The notes below the pieces were generated by a model. The model saw only the letters and a program-made list of their open reading frames with translations, was not told the DNA's origin and did no database searches. From Catellatospora tritici (GTDB lineage: Bacteria; Actinomycetota; Actinomycetes; Mycobacteriales; Micromonosporaceae): a stretch of 64,000 nucleotides of DNA. The DNA is taken from NCBI RefSeq assembly GCF_019083965.1, contig NZ_JAHRCY010000033.1:20197-84196 (forward strand), read 5' to 3'. Positions 33,251 through 41,684 of the stretch are shown here, one piece after another (position 1 is the stretch's first letter; the number at the start of each line of letters is the position of its first letter). The position numbers were made by a program, and so were the translations under genes.

Positions 33251-33307
33251 CAAGTTGCCGGGCAATCGGCCGTAACCGCACCACGATTACGCCCGCTTGC
33301 CCGGCAA
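33251..33307. repeat. Inverted repeat at the right end of the polyketide cluster (E2)
   Basis: TTGCCGGGCAA (33255-33265) pairs with TTGCCCGGCAA (33297-33307) around a 31-nt interior. Its first 18 bp (CAAGTTGCCGGGCAATCG) are identical to E1 at 19856. It lies about 120 bp after the last operon stop and may serve as terminator or as a repeat element. Confidence 0.75.
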
Positions 33308-33360
33308 GATGCGGCCGTAGGTTGGGGTGGTTCAGGTCGGCAAGGGCGGGGGGAGTTGGG

Positions 33361-33388
33361 TAGATTGAATCTACGTAGATTCAATCTA
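33361..33388. promoter_or_regulatory. Perfect 28-bp palindrome upstream of the DUF234 ATPase gene
   Basis: TAGATTGAATCTAC followed immediately by its exact reverse complement with no spacer, strikingly AT-rich for this genome, ending 15 bp before GTG 33404. Such a position suits an operator or a promoter-overlapping regulatory site; each half also contains the inverted pair AGATT/AATCT. Confidence 0.7.
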
Positions 33389-33403
33389 CCTAAGGTGGGC
33401 GGC

Positions 33404-34852
33404 GTGGCGAAGGTGTTTGTCGGGCGTTCGGCGGAGCTCGGCTACCTGCGTAAACGGCTCGATCGCATCGAGTCGTCGGGTGCCGGCGTGGCGGTGGCGC
33501 TGCGCGGGCGGCGGCAGGTGGGCAAGTCCCGGCTGGTGCAGGAGTTCTGCGACCGGGCGGGCGTGCCGTACCTGTTCCACACCGCGGTCAAGGGCTCCTC
33601 GCAGGTCGAGGCGCTGGCGGCGTTCAGCGCCGAGCTGCGCGAGTCGGCGTTGCCGCACGACCGGGAGCTGATCCCGGCCGCCGCCCCCGCCAACTGGCCC
33701 GACGCGTTCCGCCTGCTGGCCTCAGCGCTGCCCGCCGCGCCGTCGGTGGTGGTCCTCGACGAGGTGCCGTGGCTGGCCGAGCAGGACGAGCAGTTCGACG
33801 GCGCGCTGCAGGCGGCCTGGGACCGGCTGCTGCGCGACCGGCCCGTGCTGCTCCTGCTGCTCGGCAGCGATCTGCACATGATGGAACGGCTGACCGCGTA
33901 CGACCGACCGTTCTTCGGCCGGGCCGACAACATGGTGCTCGGGCCGCTGAACCCCGGCGACGTCGCGGGCGCGCTCGGCCTGACCGGCGCCGACGCCGTC
34001 GACGCCCACCTCGTGTGCGGCGGCCTGCCCGGCATCGTTCGTGCCTGGCCGCACGGCACGCCACCGATGGCCTTCGTCGAGGCGGAGTGCGCCGATCCGG
34101 CCTCGCCGCTGTTCAGCATCCCCGAGTCGGCGCTGATGGCCGAGTTCCCCGCCCCCGATCAGGCCAAGCGGGTGCTGGAGGCGGTGGGTGGCGGCGACCG
34201 CACCCAGGCGAACATCGCGGCGACCGCCGGGGGCAGGCAGGGCCCGCTGCCCTCGGGCGTGGTGTCGCCGCTGCTGCGCAAGCTCGCCGAGGAGAAGCGG
34301 GTGCTGGCGATCGACGAACCGCTGTCGATCCAGCCCGGCAAGCCGAACCTGTACCGCATCGCCGACAGCAACCTGCGGCTCTACCTCGCCGCGCTGCGGT
34401 CCGCGCAGGAGCAGGCCCGGCGCGGCCGACCGCAGGCCGCGTACGCGGTGGTCAAGCGCCGGTGGGCGTCCTGGCGCGGCCGGGCGGTCGAACCGCTGGT
34501 GCGCGAGGCGATCGAACTGGCCGCGCTCGCCGGTGAACTGCCCTGGTCGGGTGTCGAGACAGTGGGCGGCTGGTGGAATCGGCAGTTCGATCCGGAGGTC
34601 GACCTCATCGGCGCCGACCGCGGCCCGGTCGCCCACCGGATCTGGTTCGCGGGCTCGATCAAGTGGTTGGGCACGCCGTTCGACAACCACGACCTGGCCG
34701 ACCTGGTGCGTGGCGTGGCGGCGGTGCCGGGACACGAGCCGGGTTCGACCGGGCTGGTGGCCGTGTCGCTGTCCGGCGTCGCCCCGAACGCCGACACCGC
34801 GCAGCTGGGCCTGGTCTGGGGGCCGGAGCAGGTGTTGTCGGTCTGGCAGTGA
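33404..34852 (+). CDS. ATP-binding protein with DUF234 C-terminal nuclease-like domain
   Basis: 482 aa from GTG 33404. It begins with VFVGRSAELGYLRKRL, typical of the archaeal-type ATPase family (ATPase_2). Walker A is GRRQVGKSR, Walker B-like VVVLDEVPWLAEQD, and a sensor-like LLLGSDLHMMERL. About 255-330 contains a winged-helix (GVVSPLLRKLAEEKRVLAID). From about 390 the DUF234 part, related to PD-(D/E)xK nucleases, shows the FDPEVDLIGAD region. The biochemical role of this family is not established; nucleic-acid processing or toxin-like defence has been suggested. The perfect palindrome just upstream suggests tight regulation. Confidence 0.85.
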   Translation: MAKVFVGRSAELGYLRKRLDRIESSGAGVAVALRGRRQVGKSRLVQEFCDRAGVPYLFHTAVKGSSQVEALAAFSAELRESALPHDRELIPAAAPANWPDAFRLLASALPAAPSVVVLDEVPWLAEQDEQFDGALQAAWDRLLRDRPVLLLLLGSDLHMMERLTAYDRPFFGRADNMVLGPLNPGDVAGALGLTGADAVDAHLVCGGLPGIVRAWPHGTPPMAFVEAECADPASPLFSIPESALMAEFPAPDQAKRVLEAVGGGDRTQANIAATAGGRQGPLPSGVVSPLLRKLAEEKRVLAIDEPLSIQPGKPNLYRIADSNLRLYLAALRSAQEQARRGRPQAAYAVVKRRWASWRGRAVEPLVREAIELAALAGELPWSGVETVGGWWNRQFDPEVDLIGADRGPVAHRIWFAGSIKWLGTPFDNHDLADLVRGVAAVPGHEPGSTGLVAVSLSGVAPNADTAQLGLVWGPEQVLSVWQ

Positions 34853-34902
34853 AGCGGGCATATTCGCGCGACCGGGGCATGGGCGGCTGGCAGGATGACC
34901 GG

Positions 34903-36093
34903 GTGACGTTCGACGTACGGGCGCTGACCGCGCAGGACCAGAAGCAGGCGTGGGACCTGGGCAGTCTCGCCTTCGGCTACCACGATCGGCCCATGCCCGA
35001 GGGCTGGGTCTCCGACAGCCCCGGGCGGTACACGCTCGGCGCGTTCGACGAGGGCGGGCGGCTGGTCGCCAAGGCCGTCGACCGCGTGCAGGAGCAGTGG
35101 TTCGGCGGGCGGCTCGTGCCGACCAGCGGCGTCGCCGGGGTGGTCACCGCGCCGGAGCTGCGCGGGCGTGGGCTCGGGCGGCTGGTGCTGACCGGGCTGC
35201 TGGCGTACGCCCGCGAGCGCGGCGCCGTGATCAGCACCCTGTTCGACACCACGCCGCTGCCGTACCGCGCGCTGGGCTGGGAGGAGGTCGGCTCGCTGGA
35301 CTACCACGCGTTCCCCACCCGGGTCCTGGCCTCGGTCCGCCCCGACCCGGCGGTGACCCTGCGCCCGGCCGTCGCGGCCGATGTGCCCGCCATCCAGGAG
35401 ATCTACCGGCGGGCGGCCCGCACCAGCACCGGCCTGATGGAGCGGTCCGGCCCGCTGTACACGGGCGGCCCGGCCGAGTTCCTCGCCGAGTACAACGGCG
35501 TGACCGTCGCGGTGAGCGCCTCCGGCGCCGTCGAAGGGTACGCGAGCTGGGACCGCGGCCCCGGCTACGACTCGGACGGCAAGCTCACCGTCGATGACCT
35601 GATCGGACTCACGTCGGGCGCGACCGCGACCCTGCTGGCCATGCTCGGCGGCTGGGCCAGCGTGGCGCCGACGACCATCATCCGGCTCGGCGCCGCCGAC
35701 CCGGCCCGCAGCCTGCTGGCGAAGGTCGACGGCAAGGTCGAGTCGTCGCAGCCGTGGATGCTGCGCGTCGTCGACGCCCCCGGCGCGGTCGCGGCCCGGG
35801 GCTGGTCCCGCTACATCTCGGGCGAGGCCGACCTGGAGCTGGTCGACGCCGAGTGCCCCTGGAACGTGGGCGCGTACCGGCTGGTCCTGGACAAGGGCGA
35901 GGCCCGCCTGGAGCCCGGTGGCACGGGTGCGGCCCGACTCACCCCACGCGGCCTGGCTGCCTGGTACGCCGGTGCCGCCACCCCCGACCAGCTGCGCCGC
36001 AGCGGCCACCTCACCGGCGGCACCCCCGACACCGACGCCTTCCTCCAGACGGCGACGGCGGGCCCGATCCCCACCCTCCACGACTACTTCTGA
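34903..36093 (+). CDS. Eis-like GNAT N-acetyltransferase with sterol-carrier-type C-terminus
   Basis: 396 aa from GTG 34903 (AGGA 7 nt upstream). The acetyl-CoA-binding segment is VVTAPELRGRGLGRLVLTGLLAYARERG, followed by TTPLPYRALGWE. A second degenerate GNAT domain occupies about 145-285. The last 100 residues have SCP2-like strands and end LHDYF with a C-terminal carboxylate in the position used as catalytic acid in Eis. The family acetylates amines on aminoglycosides, peptides or proteins; substrate unknown here. The stop lies in a 16-bp tandem repeat. Confidence 0.88.
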   Translation: MTFDVRALTAQDQKQAWDLGSLAFGYHDRPMPEGWVSDSPGRYTLGAFDEGGRLVAKAVDRVQEQWFGGRLVPTSGVAGVVTAPELRGRGLGRLVLTGLLAYARERGAVISTLFDTTPLPYRALGWEEVGSLDYHAFPTRVLASVRPDPAVTLRPAVAADVPAIQEIYRRAARTSTGLMERSGPLYTGGPAEFLAEYNGVTVAVSASGAVEGYASWDRGPGYDSDGKLTVDDLIGLTSGATATLLAMLGGWASVAPTTIIRLGAADPARSLLAKVDGKVESSQPWMLRVVDAPGAVAARGWSRYISGEADLELVDAECPWNVGAYRLVLDKGEARLEPGGTGAARLTPRGLAAWYAGAATPDQLRRSGHLTGGTPDTDAFLQTATAGPIPTLHDYF

Positions 36094-36152
36094 CGCGCGT
36101 CGCGTCTGACGTGCGTCGCGTCTGACGTGCGTCGCGTCAGACGTGCGTGCAG
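36089..36152. repeat. 16-bp tandem repeat spanning the Eis-like stop codon, 3.5 copies
   Basis: Units TCTGACG(C/T)GCGTCGCG begin at 36089, 36105 and 36121; a diverged fourth begins at 36137. The first contains the acetyltransferase stop TGA and the others duplicate it. The array runs directly into the 62-bp element. Confidence 0.9.
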
Positions 36153-36209
36153 TTTCGGGGAGACTGCGCGAATCGCGGCCAAGATTCCAGCACTTTCCCC
36201 GAAACTGCA
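36148..36209. repeat. 62-bp inverted-repeat element, copy B
   Basis: Begins TGCAGTTTCGGGGAGACTGC and ends TTTCCCCGAAACTGCA. Same length as copies A (1831) and C (60149), and shares CCAAGATTCC in the interior with copy C. It lies between convergent genes. Confidence 0.8.
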
Positions 36210-36266
36210 CGCTCACGACAGCGCGCGGGCGGGCGCGGCCTGCCCGCGCGCTGCGGGCAGAAAAGG

Positions 36267-36306
36267 GCGAAGGCGCCACCCCCAGCCGGGAGGGTGACGC
36301 CTTCGC
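36267..36306. terminator. Terminator between the acetyltransferase and protease genes
   Basis: GCGAAGGCG pairs with CGCCTTCGC, extended inward by ACCC/GGGT, around a Pro-codon-rich loop. Read leftward it is followed by CCCTTTTC, so it best serves the protease gene ending at 36328. Confidence 0.7.
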
Positions 36307-36327
36307 TTGGAGCGGGTGGTGGAGCGG

Positions 36328-38556
36328 TTACAGCGTCAACGACCAGGTGTCGATCCGGCCGGTGTCCAGCGACGCCGCGTCCTGCACCCGCAGGGTCCAG
36401 GTGCCGTTGGCCGCCTCCGAGGAGAGGTTCACGGTGAACGTCTGGATGATGTTGTCGGCGCTGCCGCCGGCACGGTTGCTCAGGGTGTAGACCGAGCCGT
36501 CCGGCGCGACGAGCGCGACGACCAGGTCACCCTTGTAGGTGTGGTAGATCGTCACCGGGACCGAGCTGGTGGCCGACGCGTTGCGGTTGCAGCCCGAGAT
36601 GACGATGGTGCTGGTCACCGTGGTGTTGTCCGGGATGGTGACGTCGTTGCCGTTGGTGCCGGTGCAACCCGGAGCCCCGTTCACGGTGAGCGAGTACGTG
36701 GTGGTCCGGGTCGAGCTGGCGCCCGTGCCGGTGACGGTCACCGCGTAGGTGCCGGCCGGGGTCGACGCGCTGGTCGCGATGGTCAGCGTGGAGGTGCCGC
36801 CGGCCGAGGTGATCGACGACGGGCTGAACGACGCGGTCGCGCCGGACGGCAGACCGGCCGCGGTCAGCGCCACGGTCTGGGCCGAGCCGTTGGTCAGCGT
36901 GGCGGTGATGGTGCTGGTGACCGAGCTGCCGGGGTTGACCGAGCCCGACGCCGGGGCGGCGGCGAGCGAGAAGTCGTTGCCGGCCGGGCAGGCCGCGTCG
37001 GTGCTGGCCACGTTCACCGCGGTCCACGCCGCCTGGACGGCCTTGTACTCGGCCGAGCAGGTGCCGTAGAGGAAGGTGGCGGCCGCCAGCGTGTGCAGGC
37101 GGGCGTTGTTGGCCGGGGTGCTGGTGTTGACGTACGCGGTGCTGGAGGTGAAGTTCACGTCCAGCGCGCGGTACCAGATCTTCTCGGCCTTGGTGTTGCC
37201 GATGCCGACCACGCCCGGAGCCGAGCCGCAGATCGGGCTGGTGCCGTACGACGTGGCGCCGGTGCCGACGGCCAGGTTGAAGAAGAAGTGGTTGGCCACA
37301 CCCGAGGAGTAGTGCACGTCGACGTTCTTGGTGCTGGTCGACCAGCAGCCGTGCGACGAGCCGTCCAGGGTCGGGTTGTACATGTAGCGCAGCGGCGTGT
37401 TGTTGCCGTTGATGTTGATCTTCTCGCCGACCTGGTAGTCGCCCGGGTCCGACGGCGCGGCCGCGTAGAACTCGACCATGTTGCCGAAGATGTCCGAGGT
37501 GGCCTCGTTCAGACCGCCGGACTCACCGGAGTAGGTCAGGCCCGCCAGGGCCTCGGTGACGCCGTGGCTCATCTCGTGACCGGCCACGTCCAGCGACACC
37601 AGCGGGCGCGAGTTGCCCGAGCCGTCGCCGTAGGTCATCTGCGCGCCGTCCCAGAACGCGTTGACATACGCGCTGCCGTAGTGCACCCGGCTGGGCACGC
37701 CCGTGCCGTTGCCGAAGATGCCGTTGCGGCCGTGGATGTTCTTGAAGTAGTCGAACGTCTTGGCGGCGCCGAAGTGCGCGTCCACACCGGCCGACTGCCG
37801 GTTGGAGTTGCTGCCGGTGCCCCACACGTTGTCGGCGTCGGTGAACGTGGTGCAGGTCGACGTACCGTTGTTCATGTCACAGGTACGGCCGTTGCCGCGC
37901 ACCGGGTCGATCATCGAGTAGATCGAGCCCGACAGGGTGGTGTCGATGCTGACCGCGCCGGTGTAGATGCCGGTGCCGGTGCCCGCGACCGTCTCGATCT
38001 CGTCGAACTGGCCGATGTGCGCACCGGTGACCGCGTCGGTGATGACGTGCAGCTTCGACGGGGTCTGCTTGTCGGCGGCCCAGCCGTTGACGACGCTCTC
38101 CCAGGCCAGGCGGCCGGTGCCAGAGGTGGCGTCGACGAACAGCTCGGAGGAGCCGGTCGAGGTGATGGTGCCGGCGAAGTGGGTCTTCGCCGTGGCCATG
38201 GCCGTACCCGCGCTGATCTTCGGGGTGGTGCTCAGCGTGAGCGGTGCGGCCAGGCCGTTGGAGGCGCTGGCGAAGGCGCCGCCGGGGGCCGAGTGGACGA
38301 CGAAGTCGCCACCGGAGACCCGAAGGCCCTGGTAGGTGCGGTCGTAGCGGGTGTGCGTGGCGCCGTTCGGGTCCTTGATGACGCGGTTGACGGTGTAGCC
38401 GTCAGCCGCCGACGCGCTGATCGCGGCCGCGGTCGCACCGACGGAGCTGGCTTTGCCGGCAGCTCCACTAGGTGCGGCAGCGCCACTCGACGCTGCCACT
38501 GCCACGAACGCGGCCGCGGTGACGGCCACGCTCGTAACTGCGAGGAATTTCCTCAC
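36328..38556 (-). CDS. Secreted M4 (thermolysin-type) metalloprotease with PKD-like and P-domain tail
   Basis: 742 aa from GTG 38554-38556, chosen for GGGAGGACTC immediately upstream. Signal peptide about 1-30, then an FTP/PepSY-type propeptide. The catalytic domain has HEMSH (zinc ligands, catalytic Glu) and GGLNEATSD, whose Glu is the third ligand, plus the C-terminal helical part with ANHFFFNLA and DVHYSSGVAN. A repeat-like beta domain (about 520-615) follows, then a proprotein convertase P-domain (about 620-742, DLVVALVAPDGS, WTLRVQDAA). The enzyme is exported, self-processed and degrades extracellular protein. A long leader region (38557-38700) is unusually AT-rich. Confidence 0.93.
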   Translation of the reverse strand: MRKFLAVTSVAVTAAAFVAVAASSGAAAPSGAAGKASSVGATAAAISASAADGYTVNRVIKDPNGATHTRYDRTYQGLRVSGGDFVVHSAPGGAFASASNGLAAPLTLSTTPKISAGTAMATAKTHFAGTITSTGSSELFVDATSGTGRLAWESVVNGWAADKQTPSKLHVITDAVTGAHIGQFDEIETVAGTGTGIYTGAVSIDTTLSGSIYSMIDPVRGNGRTCDMNNGTSTCTTFTDADNVWGTGSNSNRQSAGVDAHFGAAKTFDYFKNIHGRNGIFGNGTGVPSRVHYGSAYVNAFWDGAQMTYGDGSGNSRPLVSLDVAGHEMSHGVTEALAGLTYSGESGGLNEATSDIFGNMVEFYAAAPSDPGDYQVGEKININGNNTPLRYMYNPTLDGSSHGCWSTSTKNVDVHYSSGVANHFFFNLAVGTGATSYGTSPICGSAPGVVGIGNTKAEKIWYRALDVNFTSSTAYVNTSTPANNARLHTLAAATFLYGTCSAEYKAVQAAWTAVNVASTDAACPAGNDFSLAAAPASGSVNPGSSVTSTITATLTNGSAQTVALTAAGLPSGATASFSPSSITSAGGTSTLTIATSASTPAGTYAVTVTGTGASSTRTTTYSLTVNGAPGCTGTNGNDVTIPDNTTVTSTIVISGCNRNASATSSVPVTIYHTYKGDLVVALVAPDGSVYTLSNRAGGSADNIIQTFTVNLSSEAANGTWTLRVQDAASLDTGRIDTWSLTL

Positions 38557-38710
38557 GAGTCCTCCCCGACTCTCCAAAGGGTCATGCGGCGGTAGCCACA
38601 AGTTCTCTCTGGATACACGAAAGCCGGAGTCAAGGAAAGACTTACATATTGAGATACGTTTGTGGAAGACTGAGTGACCCTGCTGGTGGGAGCGTGCTCA
38701 AGCGATCAAT

Positions 38711-40012
38711 TCAGTCTTTCGTGGCGGGCGGCGTCGGCGTCCAGCCGTGCAGTCGGGCCGCCAGATCGGCGGGCACCGTCCACAGTGCCCGGGGCAGGAC
38801 CGCGTTGCTGCCGGAGAACACCAGGCGCAGTCTGGGCTCATCCCCGACCAGGTCCAGTGCCACCTTGGGCTTGCGCTGCTGGCCCAGGCCGCCGAGTCCG
38901 AACAGGACCACCGGCTCCCGCACCGGCAGGCCCAGCGCGGTGCGGCCGTCGCGCCACACCCGGTACGCGTGGCCCAGGCGCCACGGCGCCGAGTCGCCCA
39001 GCCCCTGGTAGAGCCCGTGTACCCAGGTGTCGGTCAGCTCGGCCCGGAAGGCGCGGCTGGGCCGTCCCGCGAGCAGGCTCGACAGCTGGTCGTCGACCCG
39101 TACCCCCGACATGGCCAGCGCCTGTGGCACCTCACCGCGGCGCAGCGCCTCGAACGCGGGCTGGACCAGGTCCGCCGCGCGCACCTGCCAGCGGTCCGCG
39201 GCCGGGGTGCCCGCGTGGCGGCCGTGCCACAGCCACGGGGTCGCGTCCCAGCGGTGGCGCTGGTTGGCGCCGATCAGGTCGGCCATGGACACGACCAGGC
39301 AGTCGTCGGCGGTGCGCACGGTCAGCCAGCTGCCGCGCAGGTGCGGGCGCGCGTTGCCGTACGACGCCAGCGCCACCACCGCGTTGCGCTGGAACCGCCC
39401 CGACTGCTCACGCGGGAAGTGCCAGCACAGGGCCGCCGGGTCCAGCGCCGCCACGGCCGTGGCCGCCTGCGCGGGCAGGGTGCCGTCGACGGTGACCCGG
39501 GGTGCGGCGGCGGCCGCCTCGCGGTGCTCGAAGCAGCGCCGCTGCCGCCGCAGCTCACGGGCGGCATCGGGCACCGGCGTGCGGGTGGTGAACAGGCCGG
39601 TGCGCCGGTCCCACAGGATCAGCTCGTCGGCGGCCGCCTGCGCGGTGCCGTGCAGCCGGTACAGCACCAGCGGGCGGGTGCCGTGGCCGCCGGAGCCGTC
39701 GTCGTCCTCGTGCACCTGCACCTCGTAGACCAGCTCGCCGGCCGAGTCCAGGTCGTATCCGGACTCGGGGCTGCGGGTCCAGCTGTGTCCGCCCCACTGG
39801 TGCTCGGCCGGGATGCGGTGGGCCCGCACCACGGTGACCACCGCCGACCAGCAACCCTCGTCGGCAGACGACAGCAGCGCGCGCACCGTCGCGCCGCGTT
39901 GTCCGGTGAACTCGCCGACCGACACGGCGACACCCGCTTCGGTGCACAGCCGCGCCACCGGTGCGAGCAGTTCCGCGCGGCGGGCCGCGTGAACGTCCTC
40001 AAGGTTGGGCAT
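38711..40012 (-). CDS. Hypothetical protein, 433 aa
   Basis: I do not recognise a family. The protein has no signal or membrane segment. Features: an N-terminal helix pair (LAPVARLCTEAG), a Trp-rich strand region (HQWGGHSWTRSPESGYDLD), LYRLHGTAQAAADELILWDRRTG, a central LALC-type helix, and a late GLGGLGQQRKPKVALDLVGDEPRLRLVFSG segment. Codon use and length support a real gene. It has no same-strand partner. Confidence 0.7.
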   Translation of the reverse strand: MPNLEDVHAARRAELLAPVARLCTEAGVAVSVGEFTGQRGATVRALLSSADEGCWSAVVTVVRAHRIPAEHQWGGHSWTRSPESGYDLDSAGELVYEVQVHEDDDGSGGHGTRPLVLYRLHGTAQAAADELILWDRRTGLFTTRTPVPDAARELRRQRRCFEHREAAAAAPRVTVDGTLPAQAATAVAALDPAALCWHFPREQSGRFQRNAVVALASYGNARPHLRGSWLTVRTADDCLVVSMADLIGANQRHRWDATPWLWHGRHAGTPAADRWQVRAADLVQPAFEALRRGEVPQALAMSGVRVDDQLSSLLAGRPSRAFRAELTDTWVHGLYQGLGDSAPWRLGHAYRVWRDGRTALGLPVREPVVLFGLGGLGQQRKPKVALDLVGDEPRLRLVFSGSNAVLPRALWTVPADLAARLHGWTPTPPATKD

Positions 40013-40410
40013 GGCCGGGATTCTCCCTCAGCGCTGCGACACCGACGGCCTGGTGCGACTTCTCGAACGGGTGGGTGAACGCCCCGGCCGCCGGCGTTCC
40101 CGCCACGTCCGCGCCGCCGGCGACGGGTCGGCTCCGCGTCCGGAAAGAGCCCTCTGACAAGGTACTTCCTACGGCAGTGGCGCGCCAAGGCATCCAGACA
40201 TAGGTGATGGTCTCCATGGTGGTCCGGCCGGGCCGCCCGCATCGGCGCCACCTGCGCAGTCAGGTATCCGTCGCGCCACGCCGACACTCTGCGTCATTGT
40301 GCCGACACAGAATTGGCATACTCGGCGGTCCCGGTAACTCGGATGACCTTGGACGGAGCGCGGCCCTATCCTCACGGTGCCAGCAGGACCGCCGGAAAGG
40401 TCGCACCGCG
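40013..40410. other. Intergenic region, no gene seen
   Basis: Nearly 400 bp between divergent genes. The part 40255-40345 is less GC-rich and probably holds the promoter of the gene at 40411, but I see no convincing -35/-10 pair at 17-bp spacing and no repeat. Confidence 0.6.
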
Positions 40411-41529
40411 ATGGACGAAGCCACCCAGAGCGCGGCGCCGCGCGCTGAAGCCACCCTGACCGAGGCACAGTCGCGAGCTCTGGACCACATACGGGTCCGT
40501 GCCCGCGCCGCGCGCGAGAACGCGCTGGCGACCCTGGATCGGCTGCTGGCGGGCACGGGGCACGACCCGGCCGCCGTCATCGCCGCCGCACTCGACCGTG
40601 GCCGGATCACGCTCAACTTCCACCCCGACCGCCTCGTCACCGACGGCCGCAGCGTCGCCCGCGCGCTGGCCGAGGACGGCGTCTACCGCAGCCAGTTCGA
40701 GACCGGCATCTCCAACGGCGGCCGCACCGCGTACCCCGGCGGCGACCGCGACCGGTGGGAGGAGGGCCTGTTCGGCGGGGCGTACCACACGCCGGAGGTC
40801 ACCGCGGCCGACCGGCCCCGCTACGGCGGCCTGGACCTGCTGGCCCACCCCGACGGGGCCTGCCCCCGCTTCGGCTCCTGCTACCTGCGGCTGCGCCCGC
40901 ACGTGCTGGACCGGGCGACCTTCTGCTTCGGCGACAGCCACCTCGGCCCGGAGCACCTGGGCACCGCCGACGCGGCCGAGACGGTGTTCGCCGCCCTGCT
41001 GCGCGGGGTGGCCGCCGACGGGGTCGCGCTCGGCGTACCCGGGCTGACCGTGCCGGACCTGGTGACCCGCCTGCTCAGCCCGCGCCCGGCCGCTCCGGAC
41101 GGCCCCGCCGTGCGGTCGCTGGACGACTACCTGGAGGTGCAGGTGCACGGGCCGGTCCTGCTGGCCCGCGACGTCGAGGCGATCGTGGCAGACCCGTCCT
41201 TCCAGGACACGCCCAGCGGCAAGCATCTGGCCGAGACCGCCGACCGGCACGGGTTCGAGCTGCACTGGCATCGTGGCTTCGAGCTGCCCGTCGACGAGGT
41301 CGACGCCGAGTTCCGGGGTCCGGCGATCCCGGTGCTGGCCCGCCGGGTGCACCGCGAGTTCGCCCGGCCGGGCGCGCTGGTGAACGCCGCGCTGGTCGGC
41401 CTCGCCGCCGCGTCGGTGACGACCGACCCGGACCGCTGGGCCGACCACGGCACCCAGGACGAGACGCTGCAGCACCTCAAGCAGCTCTGGCACGTCCTGG
41501 TCCACTTCGGCGCCCCGGCGGCCGCCTGA
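40411..41529 (+). CDS. DUF3626 domain protein
   Basis: 372 aa from ATG 40411 with GGAAAGG upstream. Recognisable DUF3626 features are the early ITLNFHPDRL with ALAEDGVYRSQFETGISNGG, then FGGAYH, GGLDLLAHPDGACPRFGSCYLRLRP and FCFGDSH. The family is widespread and uncharacterised; conserved His/Asp residues around NFHPDR and FGDSH suggest an enzyme. Its last codons and stop lie in the first unit of a 32-bp tandem repeat shared with the convergent gene. Confidence 0.8.
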   Translation: MDEATQSAAPRAEATLTEAQSRALDHIRVRARAARENALATLDRLLAGTGHDPAAVIAAALDRGRITLNFHPDRLVTDGRSVARALAEDGVYRSQFETGISNGGRTAYPGGDRDRWEEGLFGGAYHTPEVTAADRPRYGGLDLLAHPDGACPRFGSCYLRLRPHVLDRATFCFGDSHLGPEHLGTADAAETVFAALLRGVAADGVALGVPGLTVPDLVTRLLSPRPAAPDGPAVRSLDDYLEVQVHGPVLLARDVEAIVADPSFQDTPSGKHLAETADRHGFELHWHRGFELPVDEVDAEFRGPAIPVLARRVHREFARPGALVNAALVGLAAASVTTDPDRWADHGTQDETLQHLKQLWHVLVHFGAPAAA

Positions 41530-41684
41530 CCGCTCACGCCCGTGCTGCCTCGGCCGCCTGACCGCTCACGCCCGTGCTGCCTCGGCCGCCTGACCGCTCA
41601 CGCCCGTGCTGCCTCGGCCGCCTGACCGCTCACGCCCGTGCTGCCTCGGCCGCCTGACCGCTCAGGCCCGTGCGGCCTCGGCGG
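41525..41684. repeat. 32-bp tandem repeat covering two convergent gene ends, 5 copies
   Basis: Units begin at 41525, 41557, 41589, 41621 and 41653 with CCTGACCGCTCA. The first four are nearly identical and the fifth diverged. The first holds the plus-strand stop of the DUF3626 gene; the fifth holds the minus-strand stop of the phosphotransferase. Every unit carries both stop codons and the minus-strand coding tail for AEAARA. Confidence 0.95.

Noticed and set aside
36307..38595. 762-aa plus-strand frame over the M4 protease
   Set aside because: Shadow frame; low-complexity Gly/Arg/Val sequence without domains, while the minus strand encodes HEMSH and a P-domain.
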